From: Branchiostoma lanceolatum
Lineage: Eukaryota; Chordata; Leptocardii; Amphioxiformes; Branchiostomatidae
Assembly (NCBI RefSeq): GCF_035083965.1
Contig: NC_089732.1
Coordinates: forward strand, 9,997,424 to 10,061,423
DNA length: 64,000 bases
Direction: 5' to 3'
Shown here: one piece after another, positions 13,301-27,200 of the stretch
How the letters are laid out: every line of letters begins with the position of its first letter
Numbering within the stretch: the first letter of the stretch is position 1
Program-made: the position numbers and the translations under genes
The notes under the pieces: model-generated
The model's input: only the letters and a program-made list of their open reading frames with translations
Databases searched by the model: none
Told to the model about the DNA's origin: nothing

Positions 13301-16300
13301 GTAGGTAATGTTACACGGAAATAACATGTACTAATAATGATGAACAGTTTATAGTACAATGTATGTGACTACTCTAGTCCAACTTCTGCCACTGTAGTCT
13401 TCAATGGCTCTTCAATTAAGATTGTATATCAGATTTAACAAACAATAAAAGTAATTCTATATATCAAAATGAACCTTAAAAGAACCAAATTGGACAGTAG
13501 ATTCGAACGTTAATAACTATGTTTAGCTAAATACATTATATGAAAGATCACTGCTACTGTGGGTTAGATATAGCTAGCTCTCAGTTGAGAAGCAACTTGA
13601 CTAGTATACGCGAAAATCTGGCTAGCTTTCTGTTAAGTTTAAGTATTCATTGGCCTAGGCATAAATTTCAGACACAATAAAGGTGCGGTTGTATTTCAAA
13701 GATTGGCCGTAAGGCCATGTTGTTTGATTGTATGGATGGCTTCGTCTGGGAACCCCAAAACTGATGCGAGGGTGCCAATAACAAAAGAAGTTTGGCAAAA
13801 AAAGAGTTTCAGAGTATGGTACAGCGTATAACGAATAATAGAATCTTCATTTTCATATCTTCACATCTTCTTCTTTGACTTTGGAATTGATTTTAGCATT
13901 CTACGACATTAAGTATCATTTTCCAATATTTTTTTGCAATTTACGGCATGATATATAAGCATTTGTAGCTGCTTTGTGCGGTTTACAGTAAGGTTGAAAA
14001 CTTTTTGTTTGCTGGAAACGGATACAAATCGATGGCGCGCGCGGATGTCACAAATATAACCTAATCGACATGGTCTAAGATGAGTAGAAATAAACCTTAC
14101 ATTGTTCATCAGCAAATCATGTGTGTAGGTTGTTCCTATTGAAATGGTCTGCTCCGGGACGATCCTTTGTAGAAGACGTGTCGCTCTGGTTCCCCTGTTG
14201 GATCCGTGGTAGGACGGGCCGCTCACCCCAGACGCCTCGTCCGGGTCCTGGTCGTGCCACGCCCAGATCACCCGCATGGTGTCCTCCTGGAGACCACAAA
14301 CATTCGTCAACATGTGTCAATATATGTTATCTAGTCATTCTACTACTGTTGACACATACCACCTGTCCTCAGCAACCATTTTGCTCAGTCCCTTGAGTGG
14401 TTGCTCCCAACAAGTCGCTCCTAGAAGGCAGGCTTGCGCGAATCTAGCACGGTCGGCGGGTAACTGCGTGTCGCTGCCGAAGGAATTAGCCTGGGTGCCA
14501 TCCTATTTCTGCCGGGGCTCCTTGCATTCAGGATTCAGGGTAGCGAATGTAGGAGCCCCGGTAGAAATAGGATGGCACCCAGGCTAGAAGGAATTACTGC
14601 CCTGGCCCGGTAGAATATAACGCCCCTTTCTAATTGTGATATGACAAACTAAGATTTGAAAAAGATGGAAAACTATACAAGAGAAAAAGGGGCTTTTTCC
14701 ATTATTTTTCATTTTTTGTGTACTTTTCAACGTTACCAAGACATATCAAACAAACCCAAACAATAGAAGCTCACGGTAACCGTGCCGACAGAAATCCTCA
14801 TCTAAAATGGCTGCTAGCTGCTGTCAATCAATTTTGGTTGTTGAGCAGTGGGTGAATACCCCTTTGAGACTGCAAAAAAAGTGGGTTAGACAGTTGGTTG
14901 CTTTGGAGATGGTCTTAACTATGACTATAACTAAAATGGACGGGACTGTTTCAACGTGTCCTTTGACGGCAGATGATTGCCTGCGCCAAGTGGTTGCTCG
15001 GCCAGGTTTGGCTGTAGTTGGTAATTTGCGGAGCTGTTTCTTCGACTGTGATGTCATACTTACGCTGATGACGCGACTGTGATGTCATACTTACACTGAT
15101 GACGCGATCCTTTTCGTCACATGTCGTCAGCTTCCTGTTGAACCTCAGCACGGTATGGGTCCCGTTCTCGTACCCAGACACCAGCTCCCAGTCCTGACTC
15201 TCGTCCACAGGGGGCTGTGCCTTCGCGTCAGCATAGTGGTCCTGGAATACAGCATGTTACAAATCATACAGTGAATGGTGTTTTGATATTCCTGTCTTTC
15301 TGCTGATTACTAGAAAATCACTAGAATGGTACCCAAACTATGATAAATAACATAATGCACCGACGAAAAAGAACACAACAGGACAATGAAGCAAACGGCC
15401 AGGTCAGGCCTAGAATCCAGGGATTTTGTTGTTTTCGAATTGTAAACTACATTTTTATGTTTTAATCTGTGCTCTCTGACAGTTTATTGACCGTTTCCGT
15501 GAGCATTTTCGATACATGGTATGAATAACTCACTGACACAATAGGTTTATGTAACGTTAACGCAAATAAACCTATAGGATGTTAACCTTTATGTTTGGTA
15601 GGCGAGCTCGAATGCCTGCTTTTACATAACGGCCTAACAGTCATATTCGTCCAGGTCATACTCTTCAAATCCCTGTCACCAGTTTTAAATCCAGCTCCTT
15701 TGGTTGATATATTTCATTCATGTGTAGGCACCACAGCTTCCTTGTCAGTAGTTGACAAATAGTTTTCTATACGACTAGGGCCTCCCTTCCACTAAACGTT
15801 GATTGTTGAGCATCCGTACGGTGACCAAAATTGGATTTGTGTGACCCTTGATTTTATCATTCGAATATGATGCAAGATGTATGTTTAAATCTAAGTATGA
15901 CCTAAAAGACGGAAAACGTCAGAATATTCGTTATACATTTTTTTTATATATCCATGAAATTCGTTGAATGATCTATGAAACCTTAGATAACTCCGCGGCC
16001 GCAGCATGGTCACAGTCTTTAGCTAGTAGAAAGGAGGTTGAAATTTGACAAAGCACACATAATACATGATACTACATCATTCTTTCGGGGGTTGATAGTT
16101 TAAAAAGTGAACGGCTGCGTTTTTTGTCTTTGCCTAGACGGTGCTGTTGCCATCGACCCTCGAAGAAACTGTCAACAGACCTACGTTACTAGTGCGGTAT
16201 GAATCTCTAAGCAGATCTATTGGTAGCAAAACGCCATTTTAAAACTCCTTTTGCCAGTTGGATACGGTCTTTGGTACCGATAGATCTGCTTGCAGATCTG

Positions 16301-16664
16301 CGCGGTATCATAGTACTGGCGAAATGCCTAGATATTTGTTAACATGGACAAATAGATAAATGCAACACTAAGTCAAATGATGTGTTACCGTGAGGTGCGC
16401 TTTCCCGTCTTTGACCCAGCCGATGGCGATGTCTGATCCCGGCATGCCTCCGTTAGGAGACAGACCCATGCCGAACCATCCTGTCGTCTGCACATGGGCT
16501 TCGAACTCGATCTTTTCGTCATCAAACTTCCAGAACAGGTGGAACTTTTCTTCCTCGTCAAGAGCCTCGTGGTGTGTAAAATCATCGGCTCGCACAGCCT
16601 GCCCCCCATAATGAAGGGCTATGATCAAAACTAGAACACAGAAACTCCCAGTGATTTTGGCCAT
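7396..16664 (-). CDS. MOXD1: DBH-like monooxygenase (MOXD1 family), copy B, complete
   Basis: Twelve coding exons: 16664-16389, 15241-15095, 14286-14101, 13258-13172, 12664-12470, 11879-11777, 11599-11433, 10924-10739, 10091-10032, 9028-8895, 8297-8114, 7584-7396. They sum to 637 codons plus stop, near the 613 aa of human MOXD1. Signal peptide about residues 1-26, then DOMON, then the two Cu2-monooxygenase domains. Visible copper ligands: HH in VHHLLVYTC (246-247), H in MEMHYDNP (323), HxH in NLHSHLLG (404, 406) and M in EEMC (478). The last exon was found by phase: it opens GPLVGYADRF and ends in a hydrophobic stretch just before TAA, which suggests a GPI or membrane anchor, as in human MOXD1. 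Exon 10 uses a weak donor, gtgtgt. Coding and intron sequence are nearly identical to copy A where both are visible. No inactivating change seen. Confidence 0.9.
8364..8492. mobile_element. Foldback MITE with TAGCCT ends, copy B intron 10
   Basis: Inverted ends TAGCCTCCATAACAGG and CCTGCTATGGAGGCTA enclose an AT-rich loop. The flanks are ATAATGGC-like on the left and CGTAATGGC on the right, a 9-bp duplication now slightly diverged. Copy C keeps it cleanly at 19254-19383. Confidence 0.75.
9137..9255. repeat. Long inverted repeat, copy B intron 9
   Basis: Arms of about 48 bp (9137-9184 and 9209-9255) that begin GCCGCGTATCTGCTTGAG and are nearly perfect reverse complements around a CACAGCGG-rich loop. 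A poly-G run (about 9120-9135) abuts the left arm. Copy C has only the left arm plus a longer loop at about 20020-20107. Probably a foldback element in decay. Confidence 0.8.
9400..9615 (+). mobile_element. LINE-like 3' end remnant, copy B intron 9
   Basis: AT-rich sequence containing a short perfect hairpin, AAATCGGC and GCCGATTT, shortly before a tail with AATAAAC and repeated AAAC units. This is typical of non-LTR retrotransposon 3' ends. The stretch is absent from copy C. No coding part left; the family is not identified. Confidence 0.4.
10940..11215. repeat. Dispersed repeat unit in copy B intron 7
   Basis: Sequence containing CTGCAGTACCTAGGAAACCA, then an agagggcccaaaatc segment, and ending in a run of CAGACAGACAAAC. 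Related sequence lies in copy C at 21745-21904 and 22621-22746 (split by a LINE) and as several tandem units in an SF3A2 intron at 32350-32960. A dispersed minisatellite-type repeat. Confidence 0.65.
14487..14586. mobile_element. Foldback MITE with TAGCCT ends, copy B intron 2
   Basis: Same insertion as at 3154-3255, at the orthologous position in copy B, with the same 8-bp flanks GAAGGAAT (14479-14486 and 14587-14594). It inserted after the A/B lineage split from C and before A and B separated. Confidence 0.85.
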
Positions 16665-18163
16665 ACTGCCTGCTGTAGCCTAACGATGCGTAATGAGATT
16701 TTATGGACAGGTGTCTCTGCAATATTCAATGTACAATATGACGTATGCGTTTCCAAGACAACAGGCTATTCTGTTTATCATTGACGAGAGGGCCCACGTG
16801 AAGGCAAACAGGTACGAAGGAAAACGAGTCACCAAATAGATAAACTTAGGTATAAGCTCTGTCTACTAAGTGACTTTATCAAACACACAAACAGGCACGG
16901 GCTGTTACTGAACAGTTATGGACGACACGAGTTAGCAAGCTTGTCAAGCATTTGCACTTTGAACCTCTATGATAGCGATTTCAGCAGCAATGTCCCCAAA
17001 TCCAGTCTTGTAGTGGGCGCACTGCAAAATGAGATTAATTACTCTATGACATACAAACCATCATTCATAGAGAAGTGAATTGAATGTAATAGATACAACA
17101 GTGTACAGAATGTAACTCAAAAATTAGTCATGCAAAACTGAGTCTGAACCTAAATGGAACAAAGATATCATGATCAATTACAGTCATCATATTAGATGAC
17201 AAAACCTGTGTTATTTCTTACTCCTGCACAATTTCAAACTAAAAAGTTGAAGTAAAATGTTGTTACCACAGCGTCAGTGATTATCAATCTCTTCCTCATT
17301 TCCTGCTCACAGCCCAAAAGCTCTGCCTAATGGCTAGAAATATCATCGCAATAAAAAAATGCACACAGCAGCGGCAAAAATGATAGAGACATATCTCCTG
17401 GGTCTACTTGGTATAGTTAAAATCAAATCAAAGACAAAAACATTATTTTCTCACCACATAGCTCATATCAATTGGGTACAGTCAAAGAAAGCGAGTCAAT
17501 TCATATATAATGCTGTGATCAAACCTTTGTAGAATGATCTACACAACTGAAGGTAACTGTTGTATATGAATGCTGAATGTAAGAATACGTTTTCACAAGG
17601 TTGAAATCATCTCCTATCAAAGAGGCTGTGCAAAAAAGCAAGGACCCTAAAGATATGACAGTATATGTAAGCCTGTAACTGTTATACATCAAGTATGATT
17701 TCAACAGCATTTTTGTTCCTTCAATTTTGGTGAAAACATGGGGAAGGAAATTGTACAAAAGTCAACCAAATACGTTATTCCGTCATGCTACATCCGTAAC
17801 ATCTATTGATAAAAAAACAAAGAACCTGTGAGTCAATCCCCCATCAATCATGAACGTGTAGATATCAAGTCATCGCTTTGCTGGCACATAAGCTACATTA
17901 TTATACGACTTCCCACTCTCAGACTTATGATTTGCATAAAATCATGATAAACATTGATATCTATGCCTTTAGAATCGATATTGTTGGAATATTTACCTCA
18001 AAAGAGACTTTGGAAGTTTTCTAAATCAAACATCTAATGCCTCCATAAAACATAACAGTAAATCATACCGTTTCACACATTACATACTCATTTATAAAGG
18101 ATTAGTAATGGCCAATCACCAACACCTGTCTTACATGTAAATGTCCTTTTTGAAAATCAAGGC

Positions 18164-18234
<71 letters not shown>

Positions 18235-18281
18235 CACACACACACTTGCTTTCCATTCGACGGCCACAGCCAAATGGTGTT
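16665..18281. other. Spacer between copies B and C
   Basis: Upstream region of copy B (16665 to about 17515), then sequence from about 17515 on that is shared with 6596-7395 downstream of copy B, including the (AC)n run at 18167-18247. Unlike the A-B spacer it has no SF3A2 exon fragment; 17110-17515 is unique here and shows no coding potential. No gene seen. Confidence 0.6.
18167..18247. repeat. (AC)n microsatellite downstream of copy C
   Basis: About 80 bp of AC repeat, orthologous to 7258-7353. Confidence 0.95.
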
Positions 18282-21200
18282 TTAGTTCATCCCTGTGATT
18301 ACAAGCGCCAGAAGGTAAGCGGTCAAAGTATAAACTGCAGCGTGCTGTGGCTGTAGGGCCGTAGAACCACCAACAGGGTCGGGGGTCGGTGTTGCGCTCC
18401 GGCTGCAGATGTCTTCTGTAGGCCGCTTGGTCCCACGTGGAAAGCGGTCGGCGTAACCTACCAGCGGACCCTAGTCATTTGCCGATTCCAGAGGAGAAGA
18501 GAAAGCCGTTAGAAAATTCTCATATCACAAGGAAGTAGGAGTCAAGTCAAGTCAAGTCAAAGTTTATAGCACGAGTTTGGGTTCGAAGTGCATACAGGCA
18601 AATGCATACATGTAACGCTGAACATAAAACGAAGAGCTGCCCTTACAAAGGCAACAGTTCCATTCAATGTGCAATTATCATCTACAGTTTTAAGTGTCAA
18701 TACGACATTGTCAATGAACATTGTTTAATAACCCATATCATTTCAATATACTTAGTCTTATCTAGGAAAGGGAAGCTGCAGAAGCAGTGGGATAGGTTCA
18801 GTACTTTGTTGTATCTTTAACGTTTGTTCTTGACCATATAAAAGACACCACAAGGCACACATCCTATTTTGTTTATCGCGACTGAACTAGCTGTCCTGGT
18901 TTTTCTGTAGTGTATCACTTACCATGTACATTTGTGATTATCTGTACTTGTATGACATTTTCTTGAATACAGTATTTTTAAAAAACGGTGTTGGTCTTAC
19001 AGTATCGACATTAGACTGATGGGTGGCCTGGCAGATCGAGTAGAAGGTTGAGTTCAGGAGGTACTCGGAGAAGATCTGTCCATTCTCGCTCGTCCACGGC
19101 ACGGCCTCCATAGCCTCCTCGTAGGTCATGTTGACCATGTGCGCAGGCGCCGTGATGATGATGCCCGGCTCGCCATTATCGGTCCTGTAAACACCAAGTG
19201 GAGAAAAACAAATCAGCAGGTGTCTGACGAATACAAGAAACATGCGTAATGGCTAGCCTCCATAACAGGTTCTCTGGGCCTTTCTTTCGCTTATGATATA
19301 CTTTTTGAATTGACTTTTTGCACTGGGTCATCTGTGAAGCCAGCCCGTAACCATTTGACCCAGGGAGCATGCTATGGAGGCTACGTAATGGCTTCAATTT
19401 GTTGAAAAAATTGAACGTTTTGTACCGTCGGTTTTATAGCTGTGGAATGGGATCCCAAAATCGACAGGTGTTATAAAGAAACTTCCGATAGCTAGTTAAA
19501 CCTCTACCATAGCTAAACTGCAATGATTAAATGTTCTGTTCCCGTGGTCGGTTAACATTAAATGACGCTTCTTGTAAGGCCACAGCATGTAAATCTTTTG
19601 GATGACATCAGCGCGCTCAATCTTCAGTTTGAATCTTTTTATTTTCAAAGGGTACACGGTCAAAAAGTAGTCATACTTGGGCTGGCGTTTTGCATAGAAA
19701 GAAGGCCACTGTCGTATAAAACATTCTCGCCCTATGGCATGTTGAGACTACAACAAAGCTAATTAATAATACGCACAATGTAAAATCCTGAACTCCAGCG
19801 AAGCCGACAGTGTGGTACACGTTTGGCAAACTGTCACACCTACTCAGGTTGAACTTCGGGTAGTACATGAAAAACGTCTCACACATCTCTTCTGGGGTAC
19901 CGAGACCGCCCTGAACAAAAGAAATAAACCAATCATTAAAGTTGTCCCCAAACTAGCCTCCGTTGCAGTCCTTCCCACAGCGATCTTTAAAAACTTTTTG
20001 GTGGGGGGGGGGGGGGGGGGCGCCGCGTATCTGCTTGAGCCCCCGTATCTGCTTGGGATCCCGAAACTGCTGTGACCCTGTGCCACAGCGGTCACAGGGT
20101 CACAGCGGTGTCGCTGCTTACAGATGCGGTCCCAAACGTTAAGTGTCCACATATATACATATATAGGGTAACGATAATAAACGTACAGTGAAACAATTAT
20201 CATCTACTTTTTCTTAACCATGTGTGAAACGTCAGACACCCTTGCATTGAAATATATATCAGCAGTGTATCTTGTTTATCTTCTTTAATTTTCTTTTTAA
20301 GACATCATTCTGAACTTTTGTCAAGGCAAGGAAACAACAGAGAAGATGTGAAAACTGAAGGTTTTACTTACATACGTAACGGAGTCTTTGTGAGACGAAT
20401 CGTAGATGCATTCTGTAATCAGAATGTCTCCCTGAAGAAAAGGCACGAGTGTGAGATTTTGTTACATTGGCGACCATCACTTGTTACTAACTACATCAGA
20501 TTGAGGAAAAGGATACTTCTTAAGACTGCCTGGAAAGCTTGACTTTGCTAAAATTCCTCACTAATTATGCAAATCAAGTCATAATTTGCGTGATCGTGAC
20601 TAGCATACCATTAAGTTGGTTAAAGTTACCTATATGTCAAACATTTTTGATCAAATGAGTTGAGGAATATATAGTTCAGGAACAGCAGCAAGGTGTGTAC
20701 GATTAGAGGATTTATGTGTTATAACGTTACAGGACTTGTCTCACCCATATGGTTATGACTATATGATATCGATAATAACGTTAATGACACGCTTTCCTTC
20801 GGTCTATACGGTGTCATAAAGCATGTTCGATTCCTATAACCACCTCATCAACATCGTACGCTTTGCGGATTCGGTGATTATCGGGGACTGACCATGCCTT
20901 ATGACACCGTATACACCTAAGGACAGGTCATTAACCCTATATTATAACGGGACAATCAATTGCTTACCGTACATATTTCTTTTTATCTATCCGTAAGAGC
21001 CTGATGTTGCCATCGATTTACGAAGAAAGGCGGCTCAATTGTTACTGTAGCAGCATTTCTTCACCCTAGGTCAGAAATATCAATGCTCGAGACAAGTATT
21101 GACTTCACTGACCCATTAGGAGAAGCAGGGGTTACGAAGGCTGCTCGGGAAATTCCCTACCCCATTTAGGCCGGAATGTTTTTGGTCCACTCACACCGGG

Positions 21201-24200
21201 GCATGCCCCTGCTCTTTTTCGAAAGATGTGGTGGGTTCTTTTATGTGCTCAAGGTGTGACTCTCCTCAAACACGGGACCTCCATTTAACGTCCTATCCGA
21301 GGGACGTCCCTAACCTGAGTGGGGTGAGGAAATTTTAAAGTCGTGTTAAGTGCCTTTCCCAAGGGCACAACGTCGGGGCGCAAGTTCGGACATGTCTCTG
21401 GGCACAACCTGGGATTAGATCCCGGGTCCCATTGTTTGACAGCCGCGCGCTCTACACTTGCGCCACACGACGCCACTTTTAACGAAAGTCTTTTACTACC
21501 AATGTGTAAATGTCAAGAAATGTTACCAACTCAGAGTGACTCACGGGGTAGATGGTGAGCTCCTCCTTCAACTTCCTCTCGTACTGCAGGTTGAAGTCGT
21601 AGTTGTCGTCTCGGACGATGTCGATCTCAACACCGTCACGGATCAGCCGGGCGTTCAGCTTCACTCCCAGCAGGTGGGAATGGAGGTTTGCACTGATGAT
21701 GTGGATGGGATGTCCGTGCTCCTCGAGGAACTAGAGAAAAATAACAAAAACGCCCCTGCAGTTTTAGAATGTAATGCTAGGTGGCCCAAACTTATGTGAC
21801 TTTTTCCTGAGCACAAGAGCTTTTCAACACCCAAAAATCGTGACCATAGCATTAGCATGTCCAGGACACGGTATCAAAACCGGAAGTTTCACTGCAGAAC
21901 CTAGGAAAGCCACTCACTCACTCACTCACTCACTCACTCACTCACTCACTCACTCACTCACTCACTCACTCACTCAATCAATCAATCAATCACTCACTCA
22001 CTCACTCACTCACTCACTCACTCACTCTCTCCCATAGCTTAGTCAGCCGTCGGGGCAGCATAGCTCTCAGTGAAAGCTCTCCATTGCTGGCGGTCTTCCG
22101 CCAGTCTGGTCATCTGGTTGGCTGAATGATCTGTGATCCACGACCGACGGGGACGCCCCCGCGGCCGCGCACCCTCCGCTTTTCCCTGAAGGATTGTGTG
22201 TGCAAGAGTGCCTTTCGCCCTAGACACATGCCCGAACCACAGCAGTTTTTTTTCTTTTTAACTACGGACAAGAAACTGTCAAGTGGGCCTTGCAGAGTAT
22301 GGATGCGTTTCTTGACTTCTTTGTTTGTGGTGTGTGATGTCCAGTGAATTCGTAGCAGTCTGATAACAGTTCAATTCAAACGCATTGATTCTCTTCACCG
22401 TATTTTTGCATTTAGTGTCCACGAGTCAGCGCCATACAGGAATATTGATAACACAAGGCAACGTAGTATACGGATCTTTGTTGACATGGAGATATTATGA
22501 CTGGACCATATGTGCTTGAGTTTTGACAGTGCAAGGGTTGACTTAGCAATCCTGACTTTCACCTCTTTGGCTGAACCACAGTCTTCTGTCTGGACAGAGC
22601 CAAGGTAAGTGAAAGCCACTAGAGGGCCCAAAATCTAATTATTTCCAGTTTTTGTCACACCCTAGATTCACACCAAATATTAAATCATTCCATCTAACCA
22701 TTTTCGAGTTATCTTGTTCACCAACAGACACACAGACAGACAAACCCCACTGAAAATATATCCATATGAATGACATGGAGGTAAAGATCTTGTTTCAGGC
22801 AACCCAAACTTTCTCTAAAACTAAGTATAAAACTGCAAATGGTACTACGTACATGGGGCTGGCACCTTTAACCGAATAAATCCTTTTGGACAAGCTTATG
22901 AATGCCAAATTGTCTCTCAGGTATGTACTAACCGCGTTCAAGCACCGCGTGCTGCAGAATCCTGCCGATGTGAACTCCTGGACATGTGGTGGGATGACGT
23001 GGTACTTGTTCACCAGCACGCCAACCTCCAACGTCCCCAGGTCGTTATCTCTCAACTCGGGCGTGTACGTGAGTCTGATGCCTGAACTGTCCCGGATACC
23101 TGTGTAACGTTGGGTAACCTAAATTCGTGGGGTACTTAAAGTCGGGATTTTTCGAAAACGGGGTATTTAGGGATATGTGCTACATGCAAAATCAGTTATA
23201 ACGCCAGCAATGCAAAGCAGATAGACTAACGTATTCAGAACACTGGCTGAAAAGCTTCGATAACCATGCATTAGAAGTTGGCGACGTCAAAAACTCTCCG
23301 TCCCTTATTGACAGAGTCTGGGGGCTTCGTGGGAGAATCACCCAGCACGGTTGTTCGCTGGTTTATAAGACAAATGTCACATCTCCTGCCTGCTAAACAC
23401 AATTATTTATAAGACAACTTATTACAATCTCTTTTGCTAACCTGCAACTATATTCTAAGTGTGATCAATCATCAAAACTCCTCTCTGTTGCTACAACCTA
23501 CGGCACGTGTATTTTCCCGCCGCCATATTGTTAACCAGAATCCTGTTGTCAAGCAGACGACAAAGGTTTGTGAGGAACACTTTTTTGTCTAAATGCTGCG
23601 TGTGATAGTGGACTGAGGAAGATATTTTCCTCAAAGTTTGCTCCTAACACAGCAAGGAACACATGGACATAGTAGTATTACCATTGCTACGGCATCCAGC
23701 TAACTTCCCATGAATAATGTAACGTTACACGTTGCCCGATGATGACGATGGGCCGACTTTGAGTGAAGTTCTACCGACTCAACACACGGGTTGTTCCCGA
23801 ACTGGCCTGATGTGTGCGGTACGGCCGTTTCTTCGTGTATTTTTTTTACTTGGACACGTCTATATCCATAGCACTCTCCTCAAGCCAAGGATAGAACGAA
23901 TAGCTGCTGTATAAAATGTGATTAGCGGTAAGATATTCAAGACGAATCTTCTCTCCCGAATTAATGTGCCCCCCTGTCCGACAGCACCACAATTGTGCGT
24001 GCGGCGCACGGTAGTTTCAAGTTGAAATATTATGGTGTCAGCACGACTAGAGACAAAATCTACCATATATATGATTAGTGCAAAGATAGTACATGATACT
24101 GACAGAATAATAGAAAAAAAGGATGGTTTATTGTTCTGCTAGATTGATTTCAGTCAACCATTATCGGAAAAATCCCGAATTTAGGTTACCCAACGTTACG

Positions 24201-27200
24201 CAAATGCCATATGTAAAAGAAATATATCAGAATGACTACAACAGTCCTTTGAACGAAAAAAATTGAACTACAGAAAGTGCGAAATGGACGAAATGGCGTT
24301 CCACTTTCGTTCCATTTGACACTTTCTGTACATTGCTTCACGGCATGGCTCAAGATTTTGCCGGGCAAAAAACTGCGATCGGAAAACATTCTGAACCAGC
24401 TAACCATTGATTTGCAACCTTCTAGTGAGAAACAAGCGTGTTTGGAACGTTTTGGAATCCCTGACCTGAAGCCAAGAGCGGGTTGTCGTAGTGCATCTCC
24501 ATCATCACATAACCACTGTCATCGTCTTCACTGATGGGGTAACCCACATGCTCTGGGTAAACGATAGGCTGGGGGCAAGAATAGATGTGATAAAGGGTCA
24601 TAAAGAATATTTGTTAAAGGGGGTAAAACTACAAGCATGAGTGTACAGGAAAAGGTATTAAACACGAAAGTTGGTTTCACATGCTGCAAATGTGGAGTTC
24701 AATATATTTACGTAATACAATGTGCTTCTTAATGCCCTGTGTAGGAAGACATTTAGCCTGGTTGAAGGGTTGGCGGAAAAAGCTGTCCGGTCCGGACAGC
24801 GAAAAAGCTGTCCGGTCTGATTAGACAGGTTGCGTCCCCTGGCAGAAGGCGATAGAATTGCAAGCAGTCTGACGTGTATCGGCGTTGCTGTATATTTCAA
24901 TATAAATCGCACTGATTGGATAGATAAATGGGGGTCTGCATGCAAATCTCATTGATTCCGTCGCGTTCAGAAAGATTAGCGACAGTCTTTTCAACCTCCT
25001 TGGCGACACAGCGCCATGCGGGGAGGGGCCATACAAGCCCCGGACAGCGGGACGTTGTGCTACACAGACTAGGAAGACATGTGGTCATCATCACAATACT
25101 TGTTGTTTCACAGCGGCGACTTTTGTCTATCATATCGAACTAAAATTCAAACTTGTTCCTACCCCTGACCCGATGGCCCAGGCCAACATGATGCTTCCTT
25201 GATAACATTCCATCCAGTCGCCGGGCATGTTGGGAGTGTAGCACTGATGTCCCGGATGTCCCTCCGGCCTGACGGTCATGTTCGGGTTCTTCTTACAGGT
25301 GTAGACCAATAAATGGTGAACCGTACCCTCGTTCCCAGGCTGGACGATGGGTTCAGCCTAAAGTCACAGAAAGAGAGAGAGACTAAATGCATGACATTAG
25401 AAATATATCAACACAACTAAGCCCCCCAAAAGTTACTGAAGCAACTGGATAAAGAAGGTTTGAAACAGTCAGACGTTTCAGACATCATCCGCTGTCTTTC
25501 GTCAGTGATTAAAGGAGTGAACTGGACAACCAGGTTTTAAACCAAAACTCTGAATTGAAATGTTAATGAGGTGAAGACAATTAGGGATGGTTCAACAGAA
25601 GACTAAGTCAAGCCAAACTTAATTGTTACTTATTGTTGTTGACAGCGTTTTCTTTGCAATGGGCCGGATGAAAGAAATCATTCTATATACACCCAAGAAG
25701 GTTAAACTTTTGATACACCACAGAATATCCACTCACACTACTGTGCCTTTGTCAACATGTTAGTAAAACATCACGCGCATGCGCGCACGTACCTTTATCA
25801 CGTGGTGTTTACCGCCCAGTTCAGGCATCTTAAACAATTGACACCAGTACGTCGTGTCTTGATTACCAGGAACGGAGACCTGGGAAGAAATAAGAGAAAG
25901 TTTCATTGCAAGTTCTTGCCCGTAGGCTAGATTGGCAGTACATGTTATATGGAAAGGGCGGACTGACAGTGATTAACAGTATGTGACTACTCTAGTCCAA
26001 CAACTGACACTAAATTATAACTTATTCAGTTCGACTTCTTTTTCAGAGACATACTAGTAAGGCATGACAGACACAGGTAGAACAAAATGATGTCATCCGA
26101 GCTAACGGTTACATTAAGTCAACTTTTCTTAAGCTTTTGCCAAACTTTTTCTTATTCGCACGCTCGCATCATATCAGTTTTTGGGTCACCGGAGAATGTC
26201 ATCCATATAATCAAATCAACATGGCCTAAGATGAATAGAAAATAAACCTTACATTGTTCATCAGCAAATCATGTGTGTAGGTTGTTCCTGTTGAAATGGT
26301 CTGCTCCGGGACGATTCTTTGTAGAAGAAGCGTCGCCCTGGTTCCCCTGTTGGATCCGTGGTAGGACGGGCCGCTTACTCCAGACGCCTCGTCCGGGTCC
26401 TGGTCGTGCCACGCCCATATCACACGCATGGTGTCGTCCTGGAGACCACAAACATTCGTCAACATGTGTCAATATATGTTATCTAGTCATTTATAATACT
26501 ACTATTGACTCATAGGCAGTGTACGAAAGACCAAAACAACATGGAAAGAGGCTTCTTCAGGTCATTTCCAACACTTCCAAAACATGTCGTCCGGATCCTG
26601 GTCGTGGCACGCCCATATCACACGCGCACGCATGGTGTCGCCCTGGAGACCACAAACATTCGTCAACATGTGTCAATCTACTACTATTGACGCACACTAC
26701 CTGTCCTAAGCAACGTTTCTTTCTCAGTCCCTTGAGTGGCTGCTCCCAACAAGTCGCTTTTAGAATGCGGGCTTGTGCAAATCTAGCACGGTCGGTGGGT
26801 AACTGTGTGTCGCCAGTCCGAAGGAATTGGCTGCCCTGGCCAGGTAGTAGAATAACGCCCGTTTTAACTGGGATATAACTAACTAAGATTTAAAAAAAGA
26901 TGGAAAATTAGACAAGAGAAACGGGGCTTTTTTTTTATTTTTGAAGATATTTTTCAACTTTACGACGTAACAAACCCAAACAAAAGAAGCTCACGGTAAA
27001 TGTGTCGACAGAAATCTTCATTTAGAATGGCTGCTAGCTGCTGTCCATCGTTTTGGTTGTTGAGCAGAGAGTGAATACCCCTGATGGTTGGGATAGGGTC
27101 TATGTAAAATGGGGACTGTTTGGTGGTTGCCTGCGCCAGGTGATTGCGGCGGCCAGGATTGACTGTAGTTGATTATTTGTGGAGCTGTTTCTTCGACTGT

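Noticed and set aside
21400-21480. tRNA-like sequence (minus strand)
   Set aside because: Has A- and B-box-like parts but no full cloverleaf, and continues into a SINE body found elsewhere in the window.
21774-22037. ORF with repeated LTHS units
   Set aside because: Translation of the (CTCA)n microsatellite.
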